DNA of 64,000 bases, taken from positions 1-64,000 of the forward strand of contig CAAGJW010000080.1 of assembly GCA_900770215.1 (NCBI GenBank). The letters run 5' to 3'. Position numbers and translations under genes: made by a program. This stretch comes from Bacteroidales bacterium (GTDB lineage: Bacteria > Bacteroidota > Bacteroidia > Bacteroidales > Muribaculaceae). Shown here piece after piece: positions 8,571 to 18,250 of the stretch (positions are counted from its first letter, which is position 1; each line of letters begins with the position of its first letter). The notes under the pieces were generated by a model. That model did no database searches. It worked only from the letters and a program-made list of their open reading frames with translations, and had not been told where the DNA came from.

Positions 8571-10520
8571 ATGAAACATCTACTCACGGCACTGTTGTGC
8601 CTGCTGCTGGCTGCGACCCAAGCCAAGGCAATGAAGCAATACCAGGCCACATCGCCCGACGGCCAAGTGAAAGTGACCCTGCACGAGGCCGATGGCAAAG
8701 TGTACTACAGCGTGGACTACGACGGGGCGACCGTTGTAGATCGCATCGACGCCGGCCTGTTGCTGCCTGGCGGCAAGACGATGGGCGTCGACGCCCGCAA
8801 GCTCAAAGGCGCGAAGACTGCCAAGGGGGTCACCGAGGCCTACAACACGCTCACCGCCCAGTGGCCGCAATGCCGCGTCGTGTTCCGCCTCTACAACATG
8901 GGCGTGGCCTATCGCGTAGAGACCGCGTGCAGCGACTCGCTCGTGATCGCCGACGAGATTGCACAGTTCAAGCTGGCCGGCGACTACATGGCCTATGAGG
9001 CCCTGGCCAACTCTCGCGACAGCAAGGCCACCACGTTCCAGAAGCAGGCCATGTGCTCGTTTGAGAACACCTACACCCACGACAACCTGTCGCAGCTCAA
9101 CAGCCGGCACCTGGGGCTGGCACCCATGCTCATCGAGCTCGACGGCGGCAAGAAGCTGCTGCTGGGCGAGTACAACGTGCTCGACTATCCCGGCGCCTTT
9201 GTGGTGCCCAGCGGGGGCAACACCGTGAAGTTCTGGTTCCCGCGCGTGGTCAAGACCGAGCACCAGGGCGGTCACAACATGCTGCAGCGCGTGGCCACCG
9301 AGTGGCAGCCCTACATTGCCAAGGTGGCTGGCAAGCGTGCACTGCCCTGGCGCATGATGCTGCTCGCGCGCCACGACGGCGACCTGCTCACCGAGACCAT
9401 GACCCGCGACCTGGCACAGAAGCCCACCGGCGACTATAGCTGGGTGAAGCCCGGCAAAGTGGCATGGGACTGGTGGAACAAGTGGAACCTGAAGGGCGTT
9501 GACTTCAAGACCGGCGTCAACAACGACACCTACAAGTACTATATCGACTTTGCCGCCCGCAACGGCATCGAGTATGTGATACTCGACGAGGGCTGGGCGG
9601 TGAACAAGAAGGCCGATCTGTTTCAGGTAGTGCCCGAGATCGACCTGCCCGCCTTGTGTGCCTATGCCAGGCAGAAGGGCGTGGGGCTCGTGCTCTGGGC
9701 GGGCTACCTGGCCTTCGACCGCGACATGGAGCGAGTGTGCAAGACCTACAGCGAGATGGGCATCAAGGGCTTCAAGGTCGACTTCATGGACCGCAACGAC
9801 CAGGAAGTGATGCGCTTCTTGCAGCGCGCAGCCACCACAGCGGCACGCTATCACCTGTTTCTCGACTTCCACGGCGCCCCGGTGCCCAACGGCTTCACAC
9901 TCACCTACCCCAATGTGCTCAACTTTGAGGCCGTGGCCGGGCTGGAACAGGTGAAGTGGTCAACCCTCAAGCAATTTGACGAAGTGCGTCACGAGACCTT
10001 GCTGCCATTCATTCGCCAGGTGGTGGGGCCCATGGACTACACCCAGGGCGCCATGCGCAACGCCACGCGCGAGAGCTTCAGGCCAGTCAACAGCGAGCCC
10101 ATGAGCCAGGGCACGCGCTGCCGCCAGCTGGCCCTGTATGTCATCTTCAACTCGCCGTTCAACATGCTGTGCGACGCTCCCACGGCCTACGAGGCCAACC
10201 CCGAGTGCACCCGTTTCATCGCTGGCATACCGGTGACCTGGGACGAGCGCCGCGTGCTCGAGGCCAAGGTGGGCGAGTGTGTGATCGAGGCCTGCCGCAA
10301 GGGCAGCACCTGGTATATAGGCGGCATCACCAACTGGGATGCACGCGACATCGACCTCGACCTCGGCTTCCTGCAGGGTAAGACCATGACACTCTACAGC
10401 GACGGCATCAACTGCGACAAGAGCGCCAGCGACTATGTGATGCGCACAGGCCTGCAGGTGCCTGCACGGCTCAAGCTGCATCTGGCTCCTGGCGGCGGCT
10501 TTGCCGCAGTGGTTGAGTGA
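8571..10520 (+). CDS. GH97 glycoside hydrolase (alpha-glucosidase/alpha-galactosidase type)
   Basis: 649 residues with a signal peptide (MKHLLTALLCLLLAATQAKA), hence periplasmic or surface-exposed. An N-terminal beta-sandwich (ATSPDGQVKVTLHEADGKVY) is followed by a TIM barrel (KPGKVAWDWWNKWNL; YVILDEGWAVNKKADLF; GFKVDFMDRNDQ) and a C-terminal beta domain, the GH97 order. GH97 contains inverting alpha-glucosidases (SusB) and retaining alpha-galactosidases. The Asp in KVDF (about residue 404) sits where the retaining subgroup carries its nucleophile, and Glu in LNFEAV (about 453) is a candidate acid/base. Retaining alpha-galactosidase-like activity is therefore inferred, not shown. It is the enzyme of the small SusCD locus that follows. 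Confidence 0.9.
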   Translation: MKHLLTALLCLLLAATQAKAMKQYQATSPDGQVKVTLHEADGKVYYSVDYDGATVVDRIDAGLLLPGGKTMGVDARKLKGAKTAKGVTEAYNTLTAQWPQCRVVFRLYNMGVAYRVETACSDSLVIADEIAQFKLAGDYMAYEALANSRDSKATTFQKQAMCSFENTYTHDNLSQLNSRHLGLAPMLIELDGGKKLLLGEYNVLDYPGAFVVPSGGNTVKFWFPRVVKTEHQGGHNMLQRVATEWQPYIAKVAGKRALPWRMMLLARHDGDLLTETMTRDLAQKPTGDYSWVKPGKVAWDWWNKWNLKGVDFKTGVNNDTYKYYIDFAARNGIEYVILDEGWAVNKKADLFQVVPEIDLPALCAYARQKGVGLVLWAGYLAFDRDMERVCKTYSEMGIKGFKVDFMDRNDQEVMRFLQRAATTAARYHLFLDFHGAPVPNGFTLTYPNVLNFEAVAGLEQVKWSTLKQFDEVRHETLLPFIRQVVGPMDYTQGAMRNATRESFRPVNSEPMSQGTRCRQLALYVIFNSPFNMLCDAPTAYEANPECTRFIAGIPVTWDERRVLEAKVGECVIEACRKGSTWYIGGITNWDARDIDLDLGFLQGKTMTLYSDGINCDKSASDYVMRTGLQVPARLKLHLAPGGGFAAVVE

Positions 10521-10601
10521 CGCGGCCGGCACCACCTTCTTCGACCTTTTCCCCCCCCCAAAAAACAGCAATCATTATCAAAGAAAAAAAAACTCTACAG
10601 C

Positions 10602-13307
10602 ATGTCAACCTTGCAACACACCCATCTACTCGCCACCCTTGCGCTGGCGCTGTGCTTCACGGCAGTCCAGGCGCAAACCACACTGCGCGACTCGCTCAAG
10701 CTCGCTCTCGACAACAAGACCATCACCGAGCGGGGCATGAACCGCGAGCAGGTGACCAACCCGCTCGAGGCCATCAACGGCCGCGTGGCCGGCCTCACCA
10801 TCCAGAAGAGCAACAACGGCGTGGCCGCCATGAGCGCCGTGCGCCTGCGCGGCACCACATCGCTCACCGGCGGCAACGACCCGCTTGTGATCATCGACGG
10901 CGTGCTGGGCAACCTGTCGACCCTGTCGAGCATCTACCCGGCCGACATCGAGAGCTTCAAGATACTGAGCGACGCCACCGAGACAGCCATGTATGGCAGC
11001 CGCGGCGCCAGCGGTGTGATCGAGGTCACCACCAAGAAAGGCTCGGCCGGCGGGGCGCGCGTGAGCTACAACGGCTCCACAGGCTTCACCTCGGTCTACA
11101 AGAATCTCGACATGCTCGGGGCCGACGGCTATCGCAACGAGTGCACCAGCCGCGGGCTCATGCTCATCGACAAGGGCTACAGCACCAACTGGCAGAAGGC
11201 CATCGAGCACACCGGCTTTCAGCACGACCACCACGTGGCCTTCTCGGGCGGCAACGCCAGCAACGGCTACCGCGTGGCCCTGGGCTATATCGACCACGAG
11301 GGCGTGATTGTGCACGAGCGCACGCGCAACTTCACCAGCAACATGAACATGTACCAGTCGATGTATGGCAACTTGCTGCACATCGACGTGGGCATGTTTG
11401 GCAACATTCAGAAAAACGCCACTGCCGGCTACGACCAGCAGAAGACCTTCTACAGCGCCGCAACGTGGAACCCCACCTACTACAAGGGCCGCAACGCAAG
11501 CGGCGGCTACGACGGCTTCACCTATGCCAACCAAATCACCCACCCGCTGGCACTCATGGACAGCCGCACCAGCGACAAGACCACCCACATGACCACCCAT
11601 GCCAAGCTCACGTTCAATCTCATGCCGGGGCTCAAGCTCGACCTCTTCGGGGCCTACAGCCACAACGAGGTGGAACGCTCGCAATACCTGCCCACCATCA
11701 TTTGGGCCCACGGCCAGGCCTACCGCGGCACCGACAAGACCGAGCAGCTCATGGGCAACATCGTGCTCAACTACGTCAAGACGCTCGCCACCGTGCACCA
11801 CATCGACCTCACCGCCCTGACCTCGGCACAGCGCGACACCTATACCGGTTTCCACACCACAACCACCAACTTCAGCGACAACACACTGGGCTACAACTCG
11901 ATACAAGCTGGTGCCCTCACCCTGTGGGAAGGCACTGGCAGCTACAAGAGCAAGCCCACCATGGCCTCGGTGATGGGTAAGGCCAGCTACGACTATGCCA
12001 GCCGCTACTACCTCACCGCCACCCTGCGTGCCGACGGCTCGTCAAAGTTTGGCGACAACCACAAGTGGGGCTACTTCCCCTCGATATCGGCCAGCTGGGC
12101 TGTGACCGGCGAGCCCTGGATGCAAGGGTGCGCCAGCTGGCTCGGAAACCTGAAGCTCAACGTGGGCTACGGCTGGTCGGGCAACCAGGGAGGCATCGAC
12201 AACTACATGAGCATGAGCATCGTCGAGCCCAGCGCTGTGGTGCCCGTGGGCCAAGAGGCTGCCGTGTCGATGGCCGCGCTGCGCAACGCCAACCCCGACT
12301 TGAAGTGGGAAACGCGCAAGACCGTGAACCTGGGCCTGGAGGCCGCCCTGCTCCAAAACCGCATCATCGCCACCCTGGCCTACTACAACTCCAAAACGTG
12401 CGACATGCTCTACATGTACGACGTGAGCACACCGCCCTTCCCCTACAAGTACCTGCTGGCCAACCTGGGCAGCATGCGCAACCGCGGCCTTGAGCTCTCG
12501 CTGGGCTTCACCCCCGTGCAGACCCGCGACCTGGAGCTCAACATCAACACCAACTGGACTTTTCAGCAAACCAAGCTGCTGAGCCTGAGCGGCAAGTATG
12601 GCGACTACGACATCGAGGGCCCGGCCTTCAAAGACATTGCCAGCCTCAACGGTGCCGGCTTCCACGGCGGCTACAACCACATCGTGTATCAAATCGTGGG
12701 CCAGCCCCTGGGCGTGTTCTACCTGCCCCACTGCACCGGCCTCAAGAGCAACGGCAAGGGCGGCTACACCTACGAGATTGAAGACCTCGACCACGACGGC
12801 AACATCGACATCTCCAACGGCAAGGACCGCCGCGTGTGCGGCCAGGCCATACCCAAGGTGCTCATGGGCACCAACATCTCGCTGCGCTACAAGCTGCTCG
12901 ACATCTCGCTGCAGGTGAACGGCGCCTTTGGCCACAAGATATACAACGGCACCGCGCTCACCTACATGAACATGAACTCGCTGCCCGGCTACAACGTGCT
13001 GGCCAAGGCCCCAGAGAGCAACATCATGGACCAGACGGCCACCGACTACTGGCTCGAGAAAGGCGACTACGTGAACTTCGACTACCTCACCGTGGGCATC
13101 AACGTGCCCCTGCGCGAGTCGGCCCGCAAGTATGTCAAGAGCCTGCGCGTGGCCCTCACCTGCAACAACCTGGCCACCATCACCAGCTACTCGGGCCTCA
13201 CTCCCATGATCAACAGCAGCACCGTGGGCAGCACCCTGGGTCTCGACGACAAAAACGTGTATCCCCTGGCGCGCACCTACACCCTGGGCGTGCAACTCAC
13301 ATTCTGA
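10602..13307 (+). CDS. susC: SusC/RagA-type TonB-linked outer-membrane transporter
   Basis: 901 residues with a signal peptide (ALALCFTAVQAQ). The plug domain begins almost immediately (NPLEAINGRVAGLTIQKSNN; VRLRGTTSLTGGNDPLVIID; DIESFKILSDATETAMYGSR) and is followed by a SusC-type beta-barrel (LTATLRADGSSKFGDNHKWG; FPSISASWAVTGEPWM). Most SusC proteins are about 1000 residues and carry a carboxypeptidase-regulatory-like domain before the plug; that domain is absent here. With the SusD partner it forms a TonB-powered oligosaccharide importer. The barrel ends in an aromatic-rich strand (TLGVQLTF). It lies 81 bp after GH97 and 60 bp before susD. Confidence 0.92.
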   Translation: MSTLQHTHLLATLALALCFTAVQAQTTLRDSLKLALDNKTITERGMNREQVTNPLEAINGRVAGLTIQKSNNGVAAMSAVRLRGTTSLTGGNDPLVIIDGVLGNLSTLSSIYPADIESFKILSDATETAMYGSRGASGVIEVTTKKGSAGGARVSYNGSTGFTSVYKNLDMLGADGYRNECTSRGLMLIDKGYSTNWQKAIEHTGFQHDHHVAFSGGNASNGYRVALGYIDHEGVIVHERTRNFTSNMNMYQSMYGNLLHIDVGMFGNIQKNATAGYDQQKTFYSAATWNPTYYKGRNASGGYDGFTYANQITHPLALMDSRTSDKTTHMTTHAKLTFNLMPGLKLDLFGAYSHNEVERSQYLPTIIWAHGQAYRGTDKTEQLMGNIVLNYVKTLATVHHIDLTALTSAQRDTYTGFHTTTTNFSDNTLGYNSIQAGALTLWEGTGSYKSKPTMASVMGKASYDYASRYYLTATLRADGSSKFGDNHKWGYFPSISASWAVTGEPWMQGCASWLGNLKLNVGYGWSGNQGGIDNYMSMSIVEPSAVVPVGQEAAVSMAALRNANPDLKWETRKTVNLGLEAALLQNRIIATLAYYNSKTCDMLYMYDVSTPPFPYKYLLANLGSMRNRGLELSLGFTPVQTRDLELNINTNWTFQQTKLLSLSGKYGDYDIEGPAFKDIASLNGAGFHGGYNHIVYQIVGQPLGVFYLPHCTGLKSNGKGGYTYEIEDLDHDGNIDISNGKDRRVCGQAIPKVLMGTNISLRYKLLDISLQVNGAFGHKIYNGTALTYMNMNSLPGYNVLAKAPESNIMDQTATDYWLEKGDYVNFDYLTVGINVPLRESARKYVKSLRVALTCNNLATITSYSGLTPMINSSTVGSTLGLDDKNVYPLARTYTLGVQLTF

Positions 13308-13367
13308 CCCCCGCCCCCACAACGCGTGCACTGAAAAACGAACAACAAAAAAAAATCATATTGCTGA

Positions 13368-14999
13368 ATGAAACGACATATCATCAACCTCGTGCTGGCA
13401 GTTGCAGCGACGGCGTGTCTCACCTCGTGCAACGACTTCCTGAAGGAAGACCCCAGCAGCCAACTCAAGGAGGACGAAGCCTATAAAAACGAGACCGAAC
13501 TCTACCTCAACGCTGTGGCGGCGCTCTACAACAACGTGGGCGGCCACAACGACAGCGAGGGCTTGCAGGGCACGGCGCGCGGAGTGTATGACCTGAACGA
13601 GTTCACCACCGACGAGGCCATGCTGCCCACGCGCGGCGCCGACTGGTACGACGGCGGGCTGTGGCAGAACCTGTTTCGCCACAGCTGGGGCACCGGCACC
13701 GACTGCATAGGCGACACGTGGAAGTACCTGTTCAAGTCGATCATCATGTGCAACGCCGGGCTGGAGCACATCGACGCCTATGTGAAGGCACACGGCGAGA
13801 GCGACAACACCATCTACTGGCGCTACGAGGCACGGGCACTGCGGGCAATGTTCTACTTCTATGCCATGGACCTCTACGGGCGCCTGCCGCTCTTCACCAC
13901 GAGCAAGCCCAGCGTGGCCCAGATGCAGCTGCAAGACCGCTCGACCGTGTACAGGCACATCGTGGGCGAGCTGCAAGACTGCGCCGGGCACCTCACCAGC
14001 GAGCGCAGCAACTGGCAGGGCAAGTACTATGGCCGCATCAACGCCGCCACCTGCTACTTCCTGCTCGCCAAGCTCATACTCAACGCCGAGGTGTACTGCG
14101 ACGACGACTGGACCGACGGTGTGCGCCCCAGTGGCAGCAACATCTACTGCGACATCGACGGCCGCCAGCTCAACGCCTGGCAGGCCACCGAGCACTACTG
14201 CGACCTGATAGCCGGCATGGGCTACCGCCTCGAAGACGACTACACGGCCAACTTTGCCGTGCACAACGAGAACTCGCGCGAAAACATCTTTGTCATACCC
14301 ATGGACAAATACCTGTACCAGAACCAATTCAAATACCTATTCCGCTCACGCCACTACAACCACGCCGCGGCCCTGGGCCTCAACGGCGAGAACGGCTCGT
14401 GCGCCACCATCGAGGCGATGAAAACCTTCGGCTACGGCACCGACTCGGCCGACGCCCGCCTGGCCATGAGCTACTACTGCGACCAGGTGCACGACCTGAA
14501 CGGCCGCTTGGTGACCCTCGACGACGGCACGCCGCTCAAGTACTCCCCCTTGGCCGTGAAGCTCGACCTCTCGGGCGACCCGCTGGAGAAAACGGCCGGA
14601 GCCCGCATGAAGAAATATGAAGTTGACCCCACGGGCACCAAAGACGGCAACCAGAGCGACAACGACATTGTGCTCTTCCGCTATGCCGACGTGCTGCTCA
14701 TGCGCGCCGAGGCCATGGTGCGCAATGGCGAGAACGGCGACGAGTACCTCAACATGGTGCGCAGCCGTGTGGGCGAGTCGCCACGCCACGCCACGCTCGC
14801 CACACTGCTCGACGAGCGCATGCTCGAACTCTCGTGGGAGGGGTGGCGCCGCAACGACCTGGTGCGCTTCGGCGAGTTTACCCGCGCCTATACCGACCAC
14901 ACGCCGCTGCCCGACGAGGCCAAAGGCTGGACCACGTGCTTCCCCCTGCCCGGCGACTTCCTGGCCATCACTGGCTGCAAGCAAAATCCCGGTTACTGA
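13368..14999 (+). CDS. susD: SusD/RagB-type surface glycan-binding lipoprotein
   Basis: 543 residues. A lipoprotein signal with lipobox (TACLTSC, acylated Cys near residue 22) is followed by NDFLKEDPSSQLKEDEAYKN, the classic SusD N-terminus. It also shows RYEARALRAMFYFYAMDLYG (TPR helix) and the C-terminal SusD_RagB motif LLMRAEAMVRNGE ... LDERMLELSWEGWRRNDLVR. It caps the SusC barrel on the cell surface and captures oligosaccharides, presumably the same substrate that GH97 processes. Confidence 0.93.
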   Translation: MKRHIINLVLAVAATACLTSCNDFLKEDPSSQLKEDEAYKNETELYLNAVAALYNNVGGHNDSEGLQGTARGVYDLNEFTTDEAMLPTRGADWYDGGLWQNLFRHSWGTGTDCIGDTWKYLFKSIIMCNAGLEHIDAYVKAHGESDNTIYWRYEARALRAMFYFYAMDLYGRLPLFTTSKPSVAQMQLQDRSTVYRHIVGELQDCAGHLTSERSNWQGKYYGRINAATCYFLLAKLILNAEVYCDDDWTDGVRPSGSNIYCDIDGRQLNAWQATEHYCDLIAGMGYRLEDDYTANFAVHNENSRENIFVIPMDKYLYQNQFKYLFRSRHYNHAAALGLNGENGSCATIEAMKTFGYGTDSADARLAMSYYCDQVHDLNGRLVTLDDGTPLKYSPLAVKLDLSGDPLEKTAGARMKKYEVDPTGTKDGNQSDNDIVLFRYADVLLMRAEAMVRNGENGDEYLNMVRSRVGESPRHATLATLLDERMLELSWEGWRRNDLVRFGEFTRAYTDHTPLPDEAKGWTTCFPLPGDFLAITGCKQNPGY

Positions 15000-15043
15000 A
15001 ACGACCCTGGGGACAGGCCCAAAGCCACAAGGCAACAACACAG

Positions 15044-15092
15044 CGAGCGGGCTGTGCCACTGCCATAGCGTGTAGTGTGCACAGTCCGCTCG
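15044..15092. terminator. Hairpin between the convergent susD and lipoprotein genes
   Basis: A 14-bp near-perfect stem joins CGAGCGGGCTGTGC (15044-15057) to GCACAGTCCGCTCG (15079-15092). There is no T tract on either side. Its position between two gene ends suggests a bidirectional terminator or transcript-end structure. Confidence 0.5.
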
Positions 15093-15128
15093 TGTGTGTG
15101 CGTCTGTGTAAAAAGTTACGAGGCGGCA

Positions 15129-15929
15129 TCAACGGCGGCGGCCGCCGCTCACGTTGGTGCCCGAGTTGCTGCTACTGCCCGTGCTGTAGCTTGAGTGGCT
15201 CGACTGGGCAGGAGCCGGGGTGTAGCTACGGGTGGGGGCGGTGGTGACCGAGCTCGAGCGGTTCACGCTGGGACTGGTCACGCTTGAGCGGTTGACGCTT
15301 GCAGGCCGGGTGACCGTGCTGGGCGTGGTGACGGTTCGGGGTGCACTGTTGCTGCCCGTGGCATAGCCTGGGCGACGGCCGCCACCGGCATTGTTGCCCG
15401 AGCCCGTCGACGACGGCCTGCTCATCGAGGCCGGCATCGAGGTATAATTGCGCTCGCTGCTATTCACAGTGGCGGGCTGACGCGTGGCCGTGCGGTTCAC
15501 GTCGGGGTGCGACACCCCAGGCCGACGGCCGTCGGCGCTGCCCACGCTAGGGCGCTCATTGTCGGGGCGCGTCACCGAGCCCCGCACACCACCCATGCCC
15601 GGGCGACGGCCCTGCAAGGCACCGTTGCTGCCGTTGCGGTAGTCGCCACTGGGGCGATTGTTGTACACATCGTTGTTGTAGCGATCGTTAGATCCATAAT
15701 AGCCGCCACGGGGCGGAGCGTCGACACGGCGCACGCGGTAGTGCCCACCGTCGTAGTAGGGCATGTAGTAGTAGTTGTTGTACACATAGTAGGTGTCGCC
15801 GCCGTAGTAGTAGGGGCTGCCATAGGTCACCACCTCGTCATATCCCGGGTCGCTCACGAGAAAACTGCACGATGCTGCGCTCAGGGCTATCGCCACCAAG
15901 GCCGATATGATGTAAAGATTGCGTCTCAT
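15129..15929 (-). CDS. Low-complexity Ser/Thr/Pro/Arg-rich lipoprotein
   Basis: 266 residues. A lipoprotein signal (MRRNLYIISALVAIALSAAS, then C) gives acylated Cys21. A Tyr/Gly-rich segment follows (YYYGGDTYYVYNNYYYMPYY), then a long Arg-, Ser-, Thr-, Pro- and Asn-rich disordered tail with SVTRP/SVNRSS-like near-repeats and a GGRRR end. No enzymatic domain is seen. It is probably an envelope-associated protein with an intrinsically disordered tail. The tail's basic charge could bind anionic polymer such as nucleic acid or polysaccharide, but that is a guess. Minus-strand sequence 15970-15977 reads TAAATTTG, a possible -7 box. Confidence 0.65.
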   Translation of the reverse strand: MRRNLYIISALVAIALSAASCSFLVSDPGYDEVVTYGSPYYYGGDTYYVYNNYYYMPYYDGGHYRVRRVDAPPRGGYYGSNDRYNNDVYNNRPSGDYRNGSNGALQGRRPGMGGVRGSVTRPDNERPSVGSADGRRPGVSHPDVNRTATRQPATVNSSERNYTSMPASMSRPSSTGSGNNAGGGRRPGYATGSNSAPRTVTTPSTVTRPASVNRSSVTSPSVNRSSSVTTAPTRSYTPAPAQSSHSSYSTGSSSNSGTNVSGGRRR

Positions 15930-16263
15930 TGTCGTAAAAATTTTAGTGTCCTTCTTTTCCTTATTGATGCAAATTTAGGCCAAAAGTTTAAAATATTCTA
16001 ACATTCAATCGACTATTAATGGTTTTTTTGTCTACCAACGGGTAAAATTCCTACCCTAACCCCACCCCAACGGCAAGGAAATGGCAAAACGACGGAATTA
16101 GAGTATAATTATGACATAATTCTATGATTAATGGCAAAATAGCGTCAAAATGACGGAAATAGCAAAAACAAAGCTAAAAAGTGCAATACATTTTTGACAG
16201 ATGGGCGTTTTTTGCGTAATTTTGCCCCCAAAAATTAACAAGACACACGCAACACAGTAAGAA
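15930..16263. other. Divergent intergenic region
   Basis: 334 bp of AT-rich sequence between the lipoprotein and the aminotransferase. It holds a possible -7 box for the lipoprotein (15970-15977, minus strand) and a full promoter for the aminotransferase (16193-16224). The middle has several short near-repeats of ATGGCAAAA and AATGACGGAA/ACGACGGAA around 16080-16160, which could be a binding region. No gene is seen. Confidence 0.55.
16193..16224 (+). promoter_or_regulatory. Promoter of the aspartate-type aminotransferase
   Basis: TTTG (16193-16196), 20 bp, then TAATTTTG (16217-16224). This matches the Bacteroidales sigma-ABfr consensus in both boxes and in spacing. The start codon follows 39 bp downstream. 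Confidence 0.75.
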
Positions 16264-17457
16264 ATGAATCAAATCTCCAACCGCATTCAGGCTCTTCAGC
16301 CATCGGCCACCCTGGCCATGTCGCAGAAGAGCAGCCAGCTCAAAGCACAAGGCATCGACGTGATCAACCTCTCGGTAGGCGAGCCCGATTTCCCCACTCC
16401 CAAGCACATCAAGGAAGCCGCCAAAAGCGCTATCGACCACGACTACTCATTCTACACGCCCGTGGCGGGATACCTGTCGCTGCGCCAGGCCATAAGCGAC
16501 AAGCTGCAACGCGAAAACGGCGTGCACTACGCCCCCGAGCTCATCGTGGTGGGCAACGGTGCCAAGCACGAGCTGTGCAATGTGGTGATGAGCATGGTCA
16601 ACCCTGGCGACGAGGTGGTGATACCCACACCGGCCTGGGTGAGCTACATGCAGATGGTGACTCTGGCAGGCGGCACGAGCGTGGAGGTGCCTTGCCCCAT
16701 AGAGCAAGGCTTCAAGATGACGCCCGAGCAACTCGAGGCCGCCATCACGCCCAGGACCAAGCTGCTCATACTGTGCTCACCCTCCAACCCCACAGGCGCC
16801 GTCTACACCAAGGGCGAGCTGCAGGCGCTGGCCCAGGTGCTTGGAGCCCACCCCCAGGTGCTGGTGCTTGCCGACGAGATATATGAGCACATCAACTATG
16901 TGGGCGGCCACGAGTCGATTGCACAATTCCCGCAGGTGGCTGGCCGGGTGGCTATCGTCAACGGCGTGTCGAAGGCCTATGCCATGACGGGCTGGCGCAT
17001 AGGCTATGTGGCCGCCCCGCTGTGGCTGGCCAAGGCCGTGACCAAGCTCCAGGGCCAGTACACCAGTGGCGCCTCGTCGATTGCCCAAAAGGCTGCCGAG
17101 GCTGCCTACAGGGGGCCGCAAGCGTGTGTCGAGACCATGCGCGCCGCCTTTGAGCGCCGCCGCAACCTCATCGTGAGCCTGCTGCGCGGCATTCCCGGCA
17201 TGGAGGTGAATGTGCCCGATGGCGCCTTCTATGTGTTTCCCAGCGTGAAAGCCTATCTGGGCAAGAAGAGTGGCGACACCGTAATAAACAATGCCACCGA
17301 CCTGGCACTCTACCTGCTCAACGAGGCCCACGTGGCCACCGTGAGCGGCGATGCCTTTGCCTGCCCGGGCCATCTGCGCTTGAGCTATGCCACCGACGAC
17401 AAAGACATCGTGGGTGCCGTGTCGAGAATTGCAACAGCCTTGAGCCGCCTGCAGTGA
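16264..17457 (+). CDS. Pyridoxal-phosphate aminotransferase, aspartate type (class I)
   Basis: 397 residues, the usual length for class I aminotransferases. Visible motifs are NLSVGEPDFPTP near the N-terminus, CSPSNPTGAVY (cofactor and substrate Asn), VLADEIYEH (Asp that pairs with the pyridine N) and SKAYAMTGWRIGY with Lys237 as the Schiff-base residue. The pattern best fits the AspC/thermophilic aspartate aminotransferase subgroup (aspartate + 2-oxoglutarate to oxaloacetate + glutamate), though related tyrosine or prephenate specificity cannot be excluded. The stop codon overlaps the start of the next gene (TGATG). Confidence 0.88.
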   Translation: MNQISNRIQALQPSATLAMSQKSSQLKAQGIDVINLSVGEPDFPTPKHIKEAAKSAIDHDYSFYTPVAGYLSLRQAISDKLQRENGVHYAPELIVVGNGAKHELCNVVMSMVNPGDEVVIPTPAWVSYMQMVTLAGGTSVEVPCPIEQGFKMTPEQLEAAITPRTKLLILCSPSNPTGAVYTKGELQALAQVLGAHPQVLVLADEIYEHINYVGGHESIAQFPQVAGRVAIVNGVSKAYAMTGWRIGYVAAPLWLAKAVTKLQGQYTSGASSIAQKAAEAAYRGPQACVETMRAAFERRRNLIVSLLRGIPGMEVNVPDGAFYVFPSVKAYLGKKSGDTVINNATDLALYLLNEAHVATVSGDAFACPGHLRLSYATDDKDIVGAVSRIATALSRLQ

Positions 17458-18233
17458 TGAGGTTGCAATATGCCAGCGACTTGCACCTGGAGAACCACCC
17501 CTGCTCGGCGTGGCTCGATGCGCACATGCCCGAGGTGGCGGGCGAGGTGCTGTTGCTGGCAGGCGACATCATGCACCTGCCGGTCGACAACAGCATCAAG
17601 AATTTCTCCCGCTTTGCCGACTGGTGCAGCCGCCACTACCGCCTCACGCTCATCGTGCCTGGCAACCATGAGTACTACGGCGGTTGCGACGTGCAGTCGA
17701 CCCTGCAGGACGGCTATGACCTGACCTTAAGGCCCAACGTGCACTACTGCACCAACCACAGCGTGAGGCTTGACGACAACATCGAGATTTTTCTCACCAC
17801 CATGTGGACCAGAATAGCACCCCGCAACGCCGCCCAGGTGCAAGAGGGCATGAGCGACTGCCAGCACATCGCCTGCGGCGGCCGCACGCTCAAGGCAAGC
17901 GACTACGGCCTGCTGCACGAGCGTTGCACCCGCTGGCTCGACGAGGCGCTGCGCCGCTCTACCGCCCTGCACAAGATAGTGGTGACCCACCACTGCCCCA
18001 TGCTTCTCGAGGATCCGCGTTACGAGCCCAACGGGCTGAGCGATGCCTTTGTTGTCGACATGACCCGCTACATCGAGCAGCACCACATCGACCACTGGAT
18101 ATATGGGCACACCCACTACAACGCCGGCGAGGGCACACGCGTGGGCGCCACCACCATGCATTGCAACCAGCTGGCCTGCACCAGTCACGGCCCGGTAGCC
18201 GGCTACAGGAGCGCAGCCACAATCGTCGTGTAG
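17457..18233 (+). CDS. Calcineurin-like metallophosphoesterase
   Basis: 258 residues from the ATG at 17457, whose A is the last base of the preceding TGA, so translation is probably coupled. The metal-binding set is complete: YASDLHLENHP (D-x-H), LAGDIMHLP (GD), VPGNHEYYGG (GNHE), VVTHHCPM (H) and IYGHTHYN (GHTH). There is no signal peptide, so it is cytosolic. The substrate is unknown; this subgroup contains phosphodiesterases acting on small molecules. Confidence 0.85.
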   Translation: MRLQYASDLHLENHPCSAWLDAHMPEVAGEVLLLAGDIMHLPVDNSIKNFSRFADWCSRHYRLTLIVPGNHEYYGGCDVQSTLQDGYDLTLRPNVHYCTNHSVRLDDNIEIFLTTMWTRIAPRNAAQVQEGMSDCQHIACGGRTLKASDYGLLHERCTRWLDEALRRSTALHKIVVTHHCPMLLEDPRYEPNGLSDAFVVDMTRYIEQHHIDHWIYGHTHYNAGEGTRVGATTMHCNQLACTSHGPVAGYRSAATIVV

Positions 18234-18250
18234 CACGGCCCAGCCCCGCC

